A DNA stretch of 64,000 nt from Ructibacterium sp965146665 (GCA_965146665.1 CBCTHE010000017.1:1-64000); one strand, 5' to 3'. Shown: positions 25,247 to 34,832, numbered from the stretch's first letter. Notes: generated by a model from the letters alone, not told the origin. A program made the numbers and translations.

Positions 25247-28200
25247 CTATTGTGCCGGGTTCAGCTGTGCCGGAGCGTAAAGCGGTATCATGGAGCCGCT
25301 TTCCCACACGAACAGCTTCATGGTTTTGCCGGCCAGGTCTGCAGGCAGATTGTCAATGGCAACCTCCGCAATGTCTGCGGTTTCCGCGTCAACCGTATTG
25401 CCGGCCCAGACCTGTTCAAGCTGTTCCCCGGTGTACAGGGCCGCAATGGCGTGTACCTGACCGGTGAACCCGCTGATATCAGCGGCGCCCTTTGTGACCG
25501 CACTGTTTAAAACCTCGGCTTTACTGCCGTTTCCATCAAGGAACCCCAGAGCATCACCCTTCACAGTTACGGTGACGGGCTGTCCGGCCACACTGACGTA
25601 TGCCCCGGTATCCTGATTCAGGATGGCCAGCCGCGGTGTGAGATCCACAGCCGCGGAGCCGATTGCCGGCGGGGTCACTGCGCCTTCGTTTGTAATGACA
25701 TCAGTGTTACCGGAGGTCCAGCCCATGACCAGCATCTTGTTTTCCGTCAGCAGACGGCCCTCTTCCCCGGATTTCAGATCCAGATTCACAGTGACATTGT
25801 TCGGGTCTGTGTTTTCACCACGGATCTGGGCAAAGGTGATTTTACCCGTCTCTGCGGCGGCCAATTCCTTTGCCTGATCCTCGGGCGACCGATAGCACTT
25901 GACGTTGTCAATCGAATAGTAATCGCCGGATTTCCACTGGTTTCCGGTAACTGTGACCATCCGCATCCAACCGCCTGTGAAGCCGGTATTCACCAGCTTG
26001 GCGCTGCCGCCCATAAGGGATTTATTGTCAACCTTTGCGTCGGCGATGTAGGGGACGTTGTTCTCGTCTGTTCCAAGAACAAATTTGAAGCGGTGGGTAT
26101 CGCCTGAGATGCTGATACTGCTTACATCTGTTAAACTGGAACTGCCGTCTTTGTAATATTTCAAATCTATGCTGGCGGAGTTCATGACGAGCCGGGCCAG
26201 ATTGGTGCCGCTCTGCCCCTGGAGATAGAGCCACAGTCCCTGGCTTTTCGCGTTTGCCAGCATATTGAGGTCAAATTCGTAGGTGAATTCGCCCGACAGC
26301 TCAGGCGTGGTGTATTTTCCGTTTCCATCCTGCGCGGTGCCCGGCTGGAAGGGGAGGTAGAAGTCAAAGCCCTTTCCTTCCACCGTGCTCTTCAGCGTTA
26401 CCGCGCCGCCGGTGTAGTCCACGCTGACCCCGCCGCCGCTGCGTGCCGACGCATAGGGGAGGACGGTTTTTGCGTGATCCTCGTTGGTGCCGGTGTACTG
26501 GGTTGTATAGTCCTCGTTTGCAATGTATCCGGTGGTTGCCACTTCAAGGGGCGACTGCTTCTGCGGAACTGTGACCACAATGGGGGAACCGTCCGCGGAG
26601 ACGTAATTGCCGGTTTCAGCGTCCCGGATCGCAAGGCTGGGGGTCAGGGCGACGGTGCAGTCACCGGTTTCGGAGGGGATAACCGTGCCGTCCGCGGTGA
26701 TTACGTCCGGATTGCCGGAGGTCCAGCCCGTGACCAGAAGATTGTTGGCGGTTTGCAGACGCCCCGCTTCTCCGGATTTCAGATCCAGCTTCGCGGTGAC
26801 ATTGTTCGGGTCTGTGTTTTCACCCCGGATCTGGGCAAAGGTGATTTTGCCCTCTTCCGCGCCCGCCAATTCCTTTGCCTGATCCTCTGGAGACCGGTAG
26901 CACCTGATGTTGTCAATGGCACAGTAGTCCCCGGCTGTGGTGATACCATTTTTAGCTCCAGCGGTGGCTATCAGCGCTGTCCAGCCCGTGCCGCCCTGGT
27001 AGTTATCATGTGTGATCTTCTGTCTTGCTGTTGTGACAGCTCCGCCGTCGATCCAAAGTCCGTTTAGATATGGAGTGTTGCCCTCTGTTCCCAGAGTCAT
27101 CCGGACCTTATGCGTTGCCTGATTCTGAATCGTTTTGGTGCTCCCAAGCTGCTTGGAGTTCGCAGCGTCTGTGTAGTAGTAATATTTTGCAGTAGTGTTC
27201 CCCAATTCAATTCTTGCGGTGTTTTTTCCGTTGCCGTTTCTGAGGTAGAGCCAGAGACCGCCAGCGGGCAGAGCGTCCAGGAAGGTGACGTCAAATTCAA
27301 AGGTGAATTCACCGTCCAGAGGCTTTGCGGAATAGGTGGTGTCGCCGACCTTGGTGTCCGGTTCGGTCTTGACACCGAGCGTGGTGCCCGGCTGGAAGGG
27401 AATTCCAAACTCCTGTCCGCTTTGACCTTTTGTGGACCCCCAGATCGCCGCTCCGTTCTCGCCGCCGGAAAAGGTCATGGTTGAGACTCCCAGAACTTTG
27501 TTGCTATGCCAGTTATAAGCAAAGGGAAGAATGGTTGTGTCAGACTCTGTGACACCGGCATAATCTGTTGTGAAGTCCTCGTTGACAATGTCCTGTGTGG
27601 CTGCCACATCCAGAGGCTCCTGCCCCAGATTCTTAACCGTGACCACAATGGCTGTGCCGGGGGCGGTGACATAATCCTGATCCGTTTCGCCGATGGTATC
27701 CACCATGCCGAGAAGAGGAGTGAGGGTGACTGCTGCGTCCTCGGAGAGCGGCCGCTGTACAGTCCCATCCGGCCTGATCACATTTTCCTTGTCAGAGGTC
27801 CAGCCGGTAACGACCAGCCCATTTTGGGTCTGGGTATCAACCAGTTCACTGAGAGTCAGATTCTGGGTGACGCCGTTTTGGTCCGTGTTGCCGCCCTTGA
27901 TCTGGTCAAAGGTCACATTGTCCTTGCCCTGCTTTACAAGCTCCTGAATCTGTGCGGATATGGGTTTCCATACCCTGAAGTTGTCCACCGCGCAGTATTC
28001 GGTTCCCGTCCCTGTGGTATAGTTGGAAGTATTGCTGGGAAGTGCAAAGTTCATCTGTTTCCAGCCGTCAGCAGACCCATTGAAGTCAACTGCCTGCGTT
28101 CTGTCTTCAATCAGCGTTCCGTTGACCCAGAAGCCGCGAATGTACTGTTTGCCGTCCTTTGTTCCCAGCAAATATTTGAGTTTTACTGGTTTTGTCTTGA

Positions 28201-30433
28201 AATCGGCGGAGGCCGACTTATAGGTGGTCCAGTCCTTATTGGTTGCTCCGCTTGTTTGCGGGGTGATCGTCTTCCCGTCAGAGGAGAACAGAACCTTCAT
28301 AACATTTCCGTTTGCGCTTCGGAACCAGGAAACGCCTTCCTTCATACCGTCCAGCATCTGATATTCATACTCCAGGAAGAATTCCCCGGGGAGCAGATTG
28401 AAGCTGAGTGATTCGTCTTCTTTTTTTACCTTAGGCTGGAAGGGAATCCACATCTCTATGGTGTCACCATCCCCGAGGGAGCTGAAAACAGCGGTTCCAT
28501 TTTTATATTTTACCTCTGCCGCCGCGCCGCTGCCCCAGGAATCAATATAGGGGACGGCGTGCAGGGTTTCGTCGGTTTCGGCTTGGCTGAAGGTCTCGCT
28601 GGTCAGCAGCTGTGCCTGCGCCCCGGGCAGCGTTTCTGCTTCGGCCGCCGCCGAGACGATTGGCGCGGAGCCCCTGCCGTATTCGTTATAGGCTGTGACT
28701 CTAGCCGTGTAGGAGGTTCCCTGCTTCAGTCCGCTGATGTCGTAAGTCAGGGTTTTGGGCATGGGGGAGAACACCCGCTCGGACTGAACCTTGAGGCTCT
28801 TGCACGTGTTGCCGTTTTCGTCTGCCAGTTCGATCATATAATAGTGGGTCTTCTGGGCGTCCTGGGTCTGGGGCAGGGTGACGGTGGCTGTCCGGCCGCT
28901 TATGGCAAGCGCAGGCGCCGCGCCCTCCGCAAACGCCGGAACCGGCGCGTTGGCTTTTCGCTTCTCAGGGGTATAGGCAAATGCGGCCGACCACGCGTCG
29001 CCGGTCTGCCCGCGCTGAATCACCCATTTGTCCCCTGCGGTAAAGCCGCAGTTGTTGAAGGGCTCTTTGGGAACATAGCCGTTGGCCTTTGCGTTGCCGG
29101 CGTCGCCGTTTATGGTGATCCGGTTAATCTCAATCCGGTCGGAATAGACCTCCACAGCCGCGCACTGCGCAACCGGGAACTGGTAAAGAACCGCCGCACC
29201 GCCGCTTGCGTCGTGCGAATAGAGATCATAATCCGTGGTCTCCGCGTAGGTCATGGTTCCCTCATTCACCGCGGTAAAGCCAAGGTTCTGCCCGATGGAG
29301 CGGTCCTCAGAAATGGTCTTGTGGGTATGGCCGCTGAATACAATCGCCTGGGGGCGGTCCGCCAGAGCGGCCTTGATCCAGCTTTCCGTATAGTTCCAGC
29401 GGGTGTCATCCAGAGAGCCGGAGATGGGGATATGCATAAAGACGAAGATGGGCGCGGACATGTCTGTGATTTTGGCCAGCTCGTCCTGAAACCAGCTCGT
29501 CTGGGCAGAGGCGGCGGTATTGCTGTTGAGATAGAAGAAGTGATAGCTCTGCTGGTCCCTGCCTGTGAGGGTCTTATGATAATAGCCTGCCGCTTCTGCG
29601 GGGAACCAGTCCGCCGCTGTGCCGGTATAATACCCCTTCATGGCGCTGACGCTATGGCCCAGTGCGTCATGGTTGCCCATGGTGACCTGCACCTTGGTGC
29701 CGTCCAGCCCGTTTGCCGCCATGGCTTCCTGCATCAGCTTGACAAAGATGGCGTGATCCGGGGCTTTGTCAGGCTTCCCGCTGTTGCACTTGACAATGTC
29801 CCCGTTCATGACCAGAAGGTCCGGATTGTCAAAAATGCCCTTCGTGACCGCCATGGCCTCGTCAATGCGGGGATAATCCAGAGCGCGGACCGCTTCTTCA
29901 TCGCCGCCTGCTTCCTCCAGCCCCTCGCCGATCTCAACATCGCTCATGACCATAAACTGCAGCTGCGGGGTCTCCTCACCGCGGATGAGATAGCCAAAGG
30001 TCACCGGCGCGCTTTTGACCCCGGCTTCGTTTACGGCAATGGCACAGATGTTGGTGTCCTCGTTTACGGCAATCGGACCTGTGTATTCGGCGCCGCTCTC
30101 GTCCGGCATCAGGTTGTTGGTGGTGTAGTAGATCTTCGCGCCCGCCTCGGCGGATAAGGAGACGGTCTGCGGCGTCCGGTACAGACCGGGCTTGACGCCG
30201 GCCTCTGGTTTTTTGACTGTGGTTTCCTCCGCTGTCAGCAGGGCCTGTGCCTCCATTGATTCGGATATGGTGCGGGTTTCAATTTCAGCGGCCGCTGTGT
30301 CCGCGGCATTCGGGAGCGTCTCCTCTGCCGCGAAGCCTGCGGGAGACAGGGCCGAAAGCATGACGGAGGTCAGAAGAAATGGAATGACCTGCTTTTTGAT
30401 CAAAGTTCCTGAGATTTTGAATTTCTTGTTCAT
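25247..30433 (-). CDS. giant secreted metallophosphoesterase with repeated LamG-like and Ig-like modules
   Basis: 1728 residues, ATG start behind AAAGGGG. Order of parts: signal peptide (about 1-36), a chitobiase C-terminal-type beta domain (about 75-148), a calcineurin-like phosphoesterase (about 155-430), an Fn3 domain (about 510-605), then three units that each join a LamG-like beta-sandwich to an atrophied bacterial Ig domain, and a short final beta domain. Phosphoesterase motifs are D165, GD (211-212), GNHD (253-256), H334 and GHTH (368-371). The first motif reads D-x-E instead of the usual D-x-H. There is no SLH or sortase signal. It acts outside the cell, on a phosphate ester or nucleotide not identifiable here, and the repeats probably bind glycan or wall. 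It lies downstream of the GH123 gene but has its own candidate promoter. Confidence 0.85.
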   Translation of the reverse strand: MNKKFKISGTLIKKQVIPFLLTSVMLSALSPAGFAAEETLPNAADTAAAEIETRTISESMEAQALLTAEETTVKKPEAGVKPGLYRTPQTVSLSAEAGAKIYYTTNNLMPDESGAEYTGPIAVNEDTNICAIAVNEAGVKSAPVTFGYLIRGEETPQLQFMVMSDVEIGEGLEEAGGDEEAVRALDYPRIDEAMAVTKGIFDNPDLLVMNGDIVKCNSGKPDKAPDHAIFVKLMQEAMAANGLDGTKVQVTMGNHDALGHSVSAMKGYYTGTAADWFPAEAAGYYHKTLTGRDQQSYHFFYLNSNTAASAQTSWFQDELAKITDMSAPIFVFMHIPISGSLDDTRWNYTESWIKAALADRPQAIVFSGHTHKTISEDRSIGQNLGFTAVNEGTMTYAETTDYDLYSHDASGGAAVLYQFPVAQCAAVEVYSDRIEINRITINGDAGNAKANGYVPKEPFNNCGFTAGDKWVIQRGQTGDAWSAAFAYTPEKRKANAPVPAFAEGAAPALAISGRTATVTLPQTQDAQKTHYYMIELADENGNTCKSLKVQSERVFSPMPKTLTYDISGLKQGTSYTARVTAYNEYGRGSAPIVSAAAEAETLPGAQAQLLTSETFSQAETDETLHAVPYIDSWGSGAAAEVKYKNGTAVFSSLGDGDTIEMWIPFQPKVKKEDESLSFNLLPGEFFLEYEYQMLDGMKEGVSWFRSANGNVMKVLFSSDGKTITPQTSGATNKDWTTYKSASADFKTKPVKLKYLLGTKDGKQYIRGFWVNGTLIEDRTQAVDFNGSADGWKQMNFALPSNTSNYTTGTGTEYCAVDNFRVWKPISAQIQELVKQGKDNVTFDQIKGGNTDQNGVTQNLTLSELVDTQTQNGLVVTGWTSDKENVIRPDGTVQRPLSEDAAVTLTPLLGMVDTIGETDQDYVTAPGTAIVVTVKNLGQEPLDVAATQDIVNEDFTTDYAGVTESDTTILPFAYNWHSNKVLGVSTMTFSGGENGAAIWGSTKGQSGQEFGIPFQPGTTLGVKTEPDTKVGDTTYSAKPLDGEFTFEFDVTFLDALPAGGLWLYLRNGNGKNTARIELGNTTAKYYYYTDAANSKQLGSTKTIQNQATHKVRMTLGTEGNTPYLNGLWIDGGAVTTARQKITHDNYQGGTGWTALIATAGAKNGITTAGDYCAIDNIRCYRSPEDQAKELAGAEEGKITFAQIRGENTDPNNVTAKLDLKSGEAGRLQTANNLLVTGWTSGNPDVITADGTVIPSETGDCTVALTPSLAIRDAETGNYVSADGSPIVVTVPQKQSPLEVATTGYIANEDYTTQYTGTNEDHAKTVLPYASARSGGGVSVDYTGGAVTLKSTVEGKGFDFYLPFQPGTAQDGNGKYTTPELSGEFTYEFDLNMLANAKSQGLWLYLQGQSGTNLARLVMNSASIDLKYYKDGSSSLTDVSSISISGDTHRFKFVLGTDENNVPYIADAKVDNKSLMGGSAKLVNTGFTGGWMRMVTVTGNQWKSGDYYSIDNVKCYRSPEDQAKELAAAETGKITFAQIRGENTDPNNVTVNLDLKSGEEGRLLTENKMLVMGWTSGNTDVITNEGAVTPPAIGSAAVDLTPRLAILNQDTGAYVSVAGQPVTVTVKGDALGFLDGNGSKAEVLNSAVTKGAADISGFTGQVHAIAALYTGEQLEQVWAGNTVDAETADIAEVAIDNLPADLAGKTMKLFVWESGSMIPLYAPAQLNPAQ
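25640..28560 (-). repeat. three ~1-kb intragenic repeats (LamG-like plus atrophied Ig unit)
   Basis: The unit recurs three times inside the phosphoesterase gene. The two copies nearest the 3' end are close to identical over long stretches: the block starting CGGATCTGGGCAAAGGTGAT near 25821 returns near 26826, a period of about 1005 bases, including a shared TTCCTTTGCCTGATCCTC segment. The third copy (about 27650-28560) is more diverged. This indicates recent tandem duplication of a coding module. Confidence 0.75.
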
Positions 30434-30476
30434 AGCTCAAAATAACCCCTTTCCATGGTTTCATCTTTCTGAATTT

Positions 30477-30505
30477 ATCCTAACACACGGGCTTTTTTTG
30501 TGCAA
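30477..30505 (-). promoter_or_regulatory. candidate promoter of the phosphoesterase gene
   Basis: Read on the minus strand: TTGCAC (30505-30500), a 17-base spacer, TAGGAT (30482-30477). It lies in the 122-base gap after the GH123 gene and about 45 bases upstream of the start codon. Confidence 0.5.
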
Positions 30506-30555
30506 CATACACTTTTTATTCTGGACTTTACCAATTTTAACTTGGGTCTTCTTCC

Positions 30556-32268
30556 CTACTGGGACAAGGCTTCGAGCAATTCTCTGCGGACCGCGCGGTA
30601 GACTGCCGGATCGGTTTCGAAGTCCGCGAAGCCCCGGAACACCCGGTCCAAAAGCCGGCGGGTCCGCTCCGGCGCAAGCTCCCGCAGCTGTTCCAGCAGA
30701 CAGAGATCCTCCAGACCGATGCGCTGGGCCTCGCTCCGGGTACAGATGAGCGGCGCGCTGCGGCCGGGGAAGAAGATACATCCGTCGCCGGCCGGCAGAA
30801 ACATGGCGTATTTGGGATGGAATTCCAGAACGGGTTCCTTAAAGAAGGCCGACTGACGCCGGTCCGGCCCCGCGCTTTGATAGAAGGTGCCGCCCCAGTG
30901 CAAAAATCCCTGAATATCCGGATAGCGGACCGGGGCCCAGCCCAGCCAAACCTGCCGAAGGCGCTCCTGGTCCAAAAGCCGGTTGCAGTAATTCCCCCCC
31001 GGCGTCAGGCAAGTGTAAACCCAGATCTGGTCGCCCTTGGCGGCGCGGTCTGTATAAAAGTCCCGGTTCTGTTCGTATTCTGCCACGGTGGGACACCAGA
31101 TGTCCATGGTTCCCTCTAAGGGATGCCCCACAAGGGTGGGTTCCAGCAGCTTGACGCCCGGCATGGCCGTGCGGACAATCCCATTGATTTTCCGGTAGAC
31201 CGGCTCCAGCGCTTCGTTCGGCTCGTCCAGACAGCACTGGGTCCAGATTTCCGTCAGGCTGTTTTTGCTGAGATAAGCATACAGCTGTTCTGCCATATCC
31301 GCAAGCTCCGCCGCGCCCTGCGCGGTGGAAAGGGACGTGCCGGTAACAAGCACCTTTGCCTCGGTCACATGATCAAATTCATCAAAGGCCGCGGTCTTAA
31401 ACGCCTCGGCGATCTCGTCCGGACTTTGAATTCGGCTGTGGTCCAGACTGTTATAAAACGCGGCGTTATCCCCTGTGGGACAGAGCCGGCCGGCAAAGGC
31501 TCCCCCCTGAAAATAGGCCATGCCGGACTTTCTGGCAAGTGCGGTCAGGGCGGACAGCCTGTCTTGGTTCAGCCGCGGCCGGCCCCGCCCGTCCAGCTCG
31601 AAAATTTCACAGAGCTCAATTTGAAAGACATTCTGACGGGAAAACGCCGCCGCGCGCATATACTGCTCCAGCAGTCGCCAGAACCTGCCGGACCATTTTT
31701 CACAGCGGAATGCGTCGGCAATGTGATCCAGATTGAACCAGTTCACATATTGGAAGGCTGACTGGTCCGCCCGGGGGACCGCGGCCGGAAAGGCATCCAC
31801 AAACAGGGTCAGCTGTCTGCTCACACTTCCGTGGGAGACCAGCAGGGTAAAAGTGTCCGTGTGCTGTTTCCGGCAGTACTCTATGGGAATTTTCACGGCC
31901 AGCGCCGCAGTGGTATAGGCGGGCTGAAAGATCTTGAAAAAGGGCTCCAGCACATCGTATACCATGAAGGGTGCCCGGCGGATGACATGCTCGTTTACGT
32001 CATTTTTCAGGTACTCGGTCCGCTGTTTTGCGCCGGTGTTCACTTCCACCGGCAGAGCCAGAAGCTGGAAGGTCTGACAGCATCGGTGCGGCCCCTGGAT
32101 TTCCAGAGAGACGGGAATGCCGGGGGTGAGATGCTCCAGCATGATGTGTACACCCACATAGGTGCCGTTGGCGCCTGCCACCCGGTGATGGGAGCGGCCG
32201 TCAGAGGCCGGCGTGTCGGGATAGAGCGGGGTCAGCTCGTCAAATAGGGAAGCTTGAAAAGTCTGCAT
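30556..32268 (-). CDS. GH123/DUF4091-type glycoside hydrolase, cytoplasmic
   Basis: The 570-residue protein starts at an ATG behind GGAGG and has no signal peptide. It has an N-terminal beta domain and a TIM-barrel of the DUF4091/GH123 kind. The catalytic pair is probably D348-E349 in CLDEPNEA, matching the D-E-P signature of GH123 N-acetyl-beta-galactosaminidases, which also use substrate-assisted catalysis. With GH20, GH88 and PL8 in the window it would remove N-acetylgalactosamine from imported chondroitin-like or related oligosaccharides; this specificity is inference, because many DUF4091 proteins are uncharacterised. It lies downstream of the minus-strand AraC gene, separated by a terminator-like hairpin, and no clear promoter of its own is visible. 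Confidence 0.75.
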   Translation of the reverse strand: MQTFQASLFDELTPLYPDTPASDGRSHHRVAGANGTYVGVHIMLEHLTPGIPVSLEIQGPHRCCQTFQLLALPVEVNTGAKQRTEYLKNDVNEHVIRRAPFMVYDVLEPFFKIFQPAYTTAALAVKIPIEYCRKQHTDTFTLLVSHGSVSRQLTLFVDAFPAAVPRADQSAFQYVNWFNLDHIADAFRCEKWSGRFWRLLEQYMRAAAFSRQNVFQIELCEIFELDGRGRPRLNQDRLSALTALARKSGMAYFQGGAFAGRLCPTGDNAAFYNSLDHSRIQSPDEIAEAFKTAAFDEFDHVTEAKVLVTGTSLSTAQGAAELADMAEQLYAYLSKNSLTEIWTQCCLDEPNEALEPVYRKINGIVRTAMPGVKLLEPTLVGHPLEGTMDIWCPTVAEYEQNRDFYTDRAAKGDQIWVYTCLTPGGNYCNRLLDQERLRQVWLGWAPVRYPDIQGFLHWGGTFYQSAGPDRRQSAFFKEPVLEFHPKYAMFLPAGDGCIFFPGRSAPLICTRSEAQRIGLEDLCLLEQLRELAPERTRRLLDRVFRGFADFETDPAVYRAVRRELLEALSQ

Positions 32269-32402
32269 TGTCTGATACCTCCAAAGTTATTTTTTCTGTC
32301 CGCCGCGGGCGGAGAACTTGTCTTTTGCTTTCGGGCCGCTGTTCCCCGGGGCGGCGGATGTCTGTTTCCCGGCCCGCGGGGCCTGGCAGTCCCGGAGAAA
32401 GC

Positions 32403-32441
32403 AAAAAATCTGGTAAACTGCTTTGGACAGTTTACCAGATT
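32403..32441 (-). terminator. terminator-like hairpin between the AraC gene and the GH123 gene
   Basis: AATCTGGTAAACTG (32407-32420) pairs over all 14 bases with 32428-32441 around a seven-base loop. On the minus strand the stem is followed by six T, as in a Rho-independent terminator for the AraC gene. It could also act as an attenuator controlling readthrough into GH123. Confidence 0.75.
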
Positions 32442-32519
32442 CCCTTGGATGATACAATGCACAGTTTTTAAGATGAAGCTGACATCTTTTATTGTCAGCG
32501 GGCCGGCGCGGCCGGCGTC

Positions 32520-34832
32520 TTACTCTTCGCTGCCGGTGTTGGCTTTCCGATAGGTTCCGGGCGGCACGCCCTCAATTTTTTTGAACAGCCGGATAAAGGA
32601 GGTCAGATTGGAAAATCCGGTCTCTGCGGAGATGTCTCCAATCTTTTTGGAGGTGAACCGCAGAAGCTCCTTGGCCTTCTCAATCCGTTTGGCAATGATA
32701 TAATTAAGGAAGCCATCCGGTTCGATTGCCTTAAAGACCTTGGAGATATAGGGCGGGCTCACGTGGAATTCCTGTGAAATCATATTCGCGCAAAGCTCCG
32801 GATCTGCGTAATGCGCGTCAATATAATTCCGAATATCCTCAGCCAGGGCCAGGGAGGGGACCTTCCCCCGATTATCCTCGAAGTTTTCCAGTTCAATCCG
32901 CACCTTGGTACAGATGGAATGAAGAAGCCGATAGATGCTGTTTTTGACCGCCTGAATATCGGTGGTGGTGGACAGGGTCAGCACGTACAGGTCATTGATT
33001 TCCCGGTTGTCATCCACCACATAGGACTGAAAATTCTTGGTGATCGTGTTGATGATGTCGTGGATGTAGTACTTGAGTATAATGGGGCTGAAGCTGGCGG
33101 AATGGGTGAAGCGGTAGAGCAGATCGTCCACATAGGCGCAGGCCTTGTCATACTCGCCGTATTTGATCAATTTGCAGAGGGCATTGCTTTCTTCGGTTTT
33201 CAGCGAGAAATAGCAGGGCTGGTTTTGATCAATGTCCTCGTAGAACAGCAGGTCTGTCTCTTCGGTGAACTGGATGTAGTCCAGTCCGGTCAGCGCCTCT
33301 GAATAGGCCCGGGACAAATCAAACAGGTCGTCGTACCACTTGCTCACCGCAATGCACAGATCCATTTGAAAGTATTCCCGCATCTTGTCCAGGAACTCCT
33401 GCAGACCGGCCTGGAGCTGTTCGGTTTCAGCCTGGGTCTTGACCTGAAGCAGGATGACGCAGTTCCCGCCGCTCTCCAGGAAGAAGGATTCAATCCCATG
33501 CTCCTGAAGCAGTTCCCGCCCCACATTGTCAAGGACGGTAAGAAAGAGGCTGAACCGCTCATAGTTGGGTATCTCGTCCTCGTTGAACAAATTGACGTAT
33601 CCGTCCATGGGCAGGACGCCCACCATGGTGGGCATGGCGGTAAAGTACGGCTTGCGGTATTCCTTTATATCCTCCTCGCTGAAGTTGGTAAAGACGCCGT
33701 TGAGAATTTTCAGCCAAAAATCGTTCTGTACGCTTCGCCTGTGCTCCTGCTGCAGGGACTGCCGCTGCTGCGCGGATTTCACAAGGGCCGACTCAATCCG
33801 TGTATATTCGTTTTTTCTGTCTGTGCCGGTCTCTTTTGTGCCGGAGGGGAGCCTTGACAGGATCTTCCGCACCGGCGTGTACTGCCGTCTGACCAGCCAG
33901 GGGATAAACAGACAGCCAACAAGAATCGCGGCCAGCATCATGAGCAGGACCAGGCGCATGCTGCTGCGGCCTGTGTCAAACAGCTTTTCCGGTGTATAAA
34001 AGACCAGCTTCCACCCGTTTGAGGCGATGACGCTGTAGTTGACAATCACCGGCGTCCCCTCCACCTCGCTGGCAAACATGCCGGACTGGCCTGTCATCTG
34101 CGCGGTCAGCCCCGCGGATGCCGTGTCTGAGGAAAGGGTGGTGGACAGGAGCTGGTTGTCCCGGCTGAAAATCTCATAGTTGATCTTGCTGTTGTTCAGA
34201 GCCTTGTCGATTCGATAGCTGAGAAACACGTCCCGGAGCATGATAACCATAACGGCGTTGTCGTTCATCCGGTATTTCATCAGAATATACTTTGGCGCCA
34301 CGTCCGTGAGAGTCCCGGTTCCCTTGACCATCCAGAGCTCCTCTGTGGGAGAGCTGACCCATTTCTGCCAGTCAGAATACTCCAGATCCAGTCCGTCGCA
34401 GACAACGCTGAAGAACGAATCCGGATCCTGAAAGCCGGTGCTGGTTCCGACCTGCGCGATGTTATCGAAATAACAATAGAACTTATAGGCGTTGAACATG
34501 GTCTGGTAGTAGGGCTTCATGCTCTGGACAAACGCGTCCTCCAGCTCCGGCGTCAGCGCGGAGGGATCCTCCAGGGAGCTGACCGCCATCATGGTGGGAT
34601 CCAGGATCAGCTCAGAGACAGACTGGGGATATTCGTTGAGCGTCAGCTCCAGACTGCGCTGGATATTTTGAAACAGAATGGTGTTTTTCTGATTCAGTTC
34701 ATCCTGAATATCCTTGCGGATCTCAAAATAGATCAGCAGATTGCAGATGACAGGAATCAGAAGGATCAGTAAAAAAGAAGCAGTCAGCTGCCAGATGATT
34801 GAAGTGGATCTGTGTTTCCAAAGTGACAGCAT
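32520..34832 (-). CDS. membrane-anchored AraC-family regulator (module B side)
   Basis: The 770-residue protein starts at an ATG behind ATAGGAGGG. It has a membrane segment at about 11-33, an extracellular sensor region, a second membrane segment at about 291-313, and a C-terminal AraC double helix-turn-helix (MISQEFHVSPPYISKVF and TGFSNLTSFIRLFKKI). Its plan and length match the regulator at 21171. It is divergent from module B and probably controls that operon from the shared intergenic region in response to an outside sugar. It could also act on the GH123 gene downstream. Confidence 0.88.
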   Translation of the reverse strand: MLSLWKHRSTSIIWQLTASFLLILLIPVICNLLIYFEIRKDIQDELNQKNTILFQNIQRSLELTLNEYPQSVSELILDPTMMAVSSLEDPSALTPELEDAFVQSMKPYYQTMFNAYKFYCYFDNIAQVGTSTGFQDPDSFFSVVCDGLDLEYSDWQKWVSSPTEELWMVKGTGTLTDVAPKYILMKYRMNDNAVMVIMLRDVFLSYRIDKALNNSKINYEIFSRDNQLLSTTLSSDTASAGLTAQMTGQSGMFASEVEGTPVIVNYSVIASNGWKLVFYTPEKLFDTGRSSMRLVLLMMLAAILVGCLFIPWLVRRQYTPVRKILSRLPSGTKETGTDRKNEYTRIESALVKSAQQRQSLQQEHRRSVQNDFWLKILNGVFTNFSEEDIKEYRKPYFTAMPTMVGVLPMDGYVNLFNEDEIPNYERFSLFLTVLDNVGRELLQEHGIESFFLESGGNCVILLQVKTQAETEQLQAGLQEFLDKMREYFQMDLCIAVSKWYDDLFDLSRAYSEALTGLDYIQFTEETDLLFYEDIDQNQPCYFSLKTEESNALCKLIKYGEYDKACAYVDDLLYRFTHSASFSPIILKYYIHDIINTITKNFQSYVVDDNREINDLYVLTLSTTTDIQAVKNSIYRLLHSICTKVRIELENFEDNRGKVPSLALAEDIRNYIDAHYADPELCANMISQEFHVSPPYISKVFKAIEPDGFLNYIIAKRIEKAKELLRFTSKKIGDISAETGFSNLTSFIRLFKKIEGVPPGTYRKANTGSEE

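Noticed and set aside
28559..30157. 532-codon plus-strand frame opposite the phosphoesterase domain
   Set aside because: Antisense shadow of the conserved phosphoesterase motifs; no ribosome site or domain.
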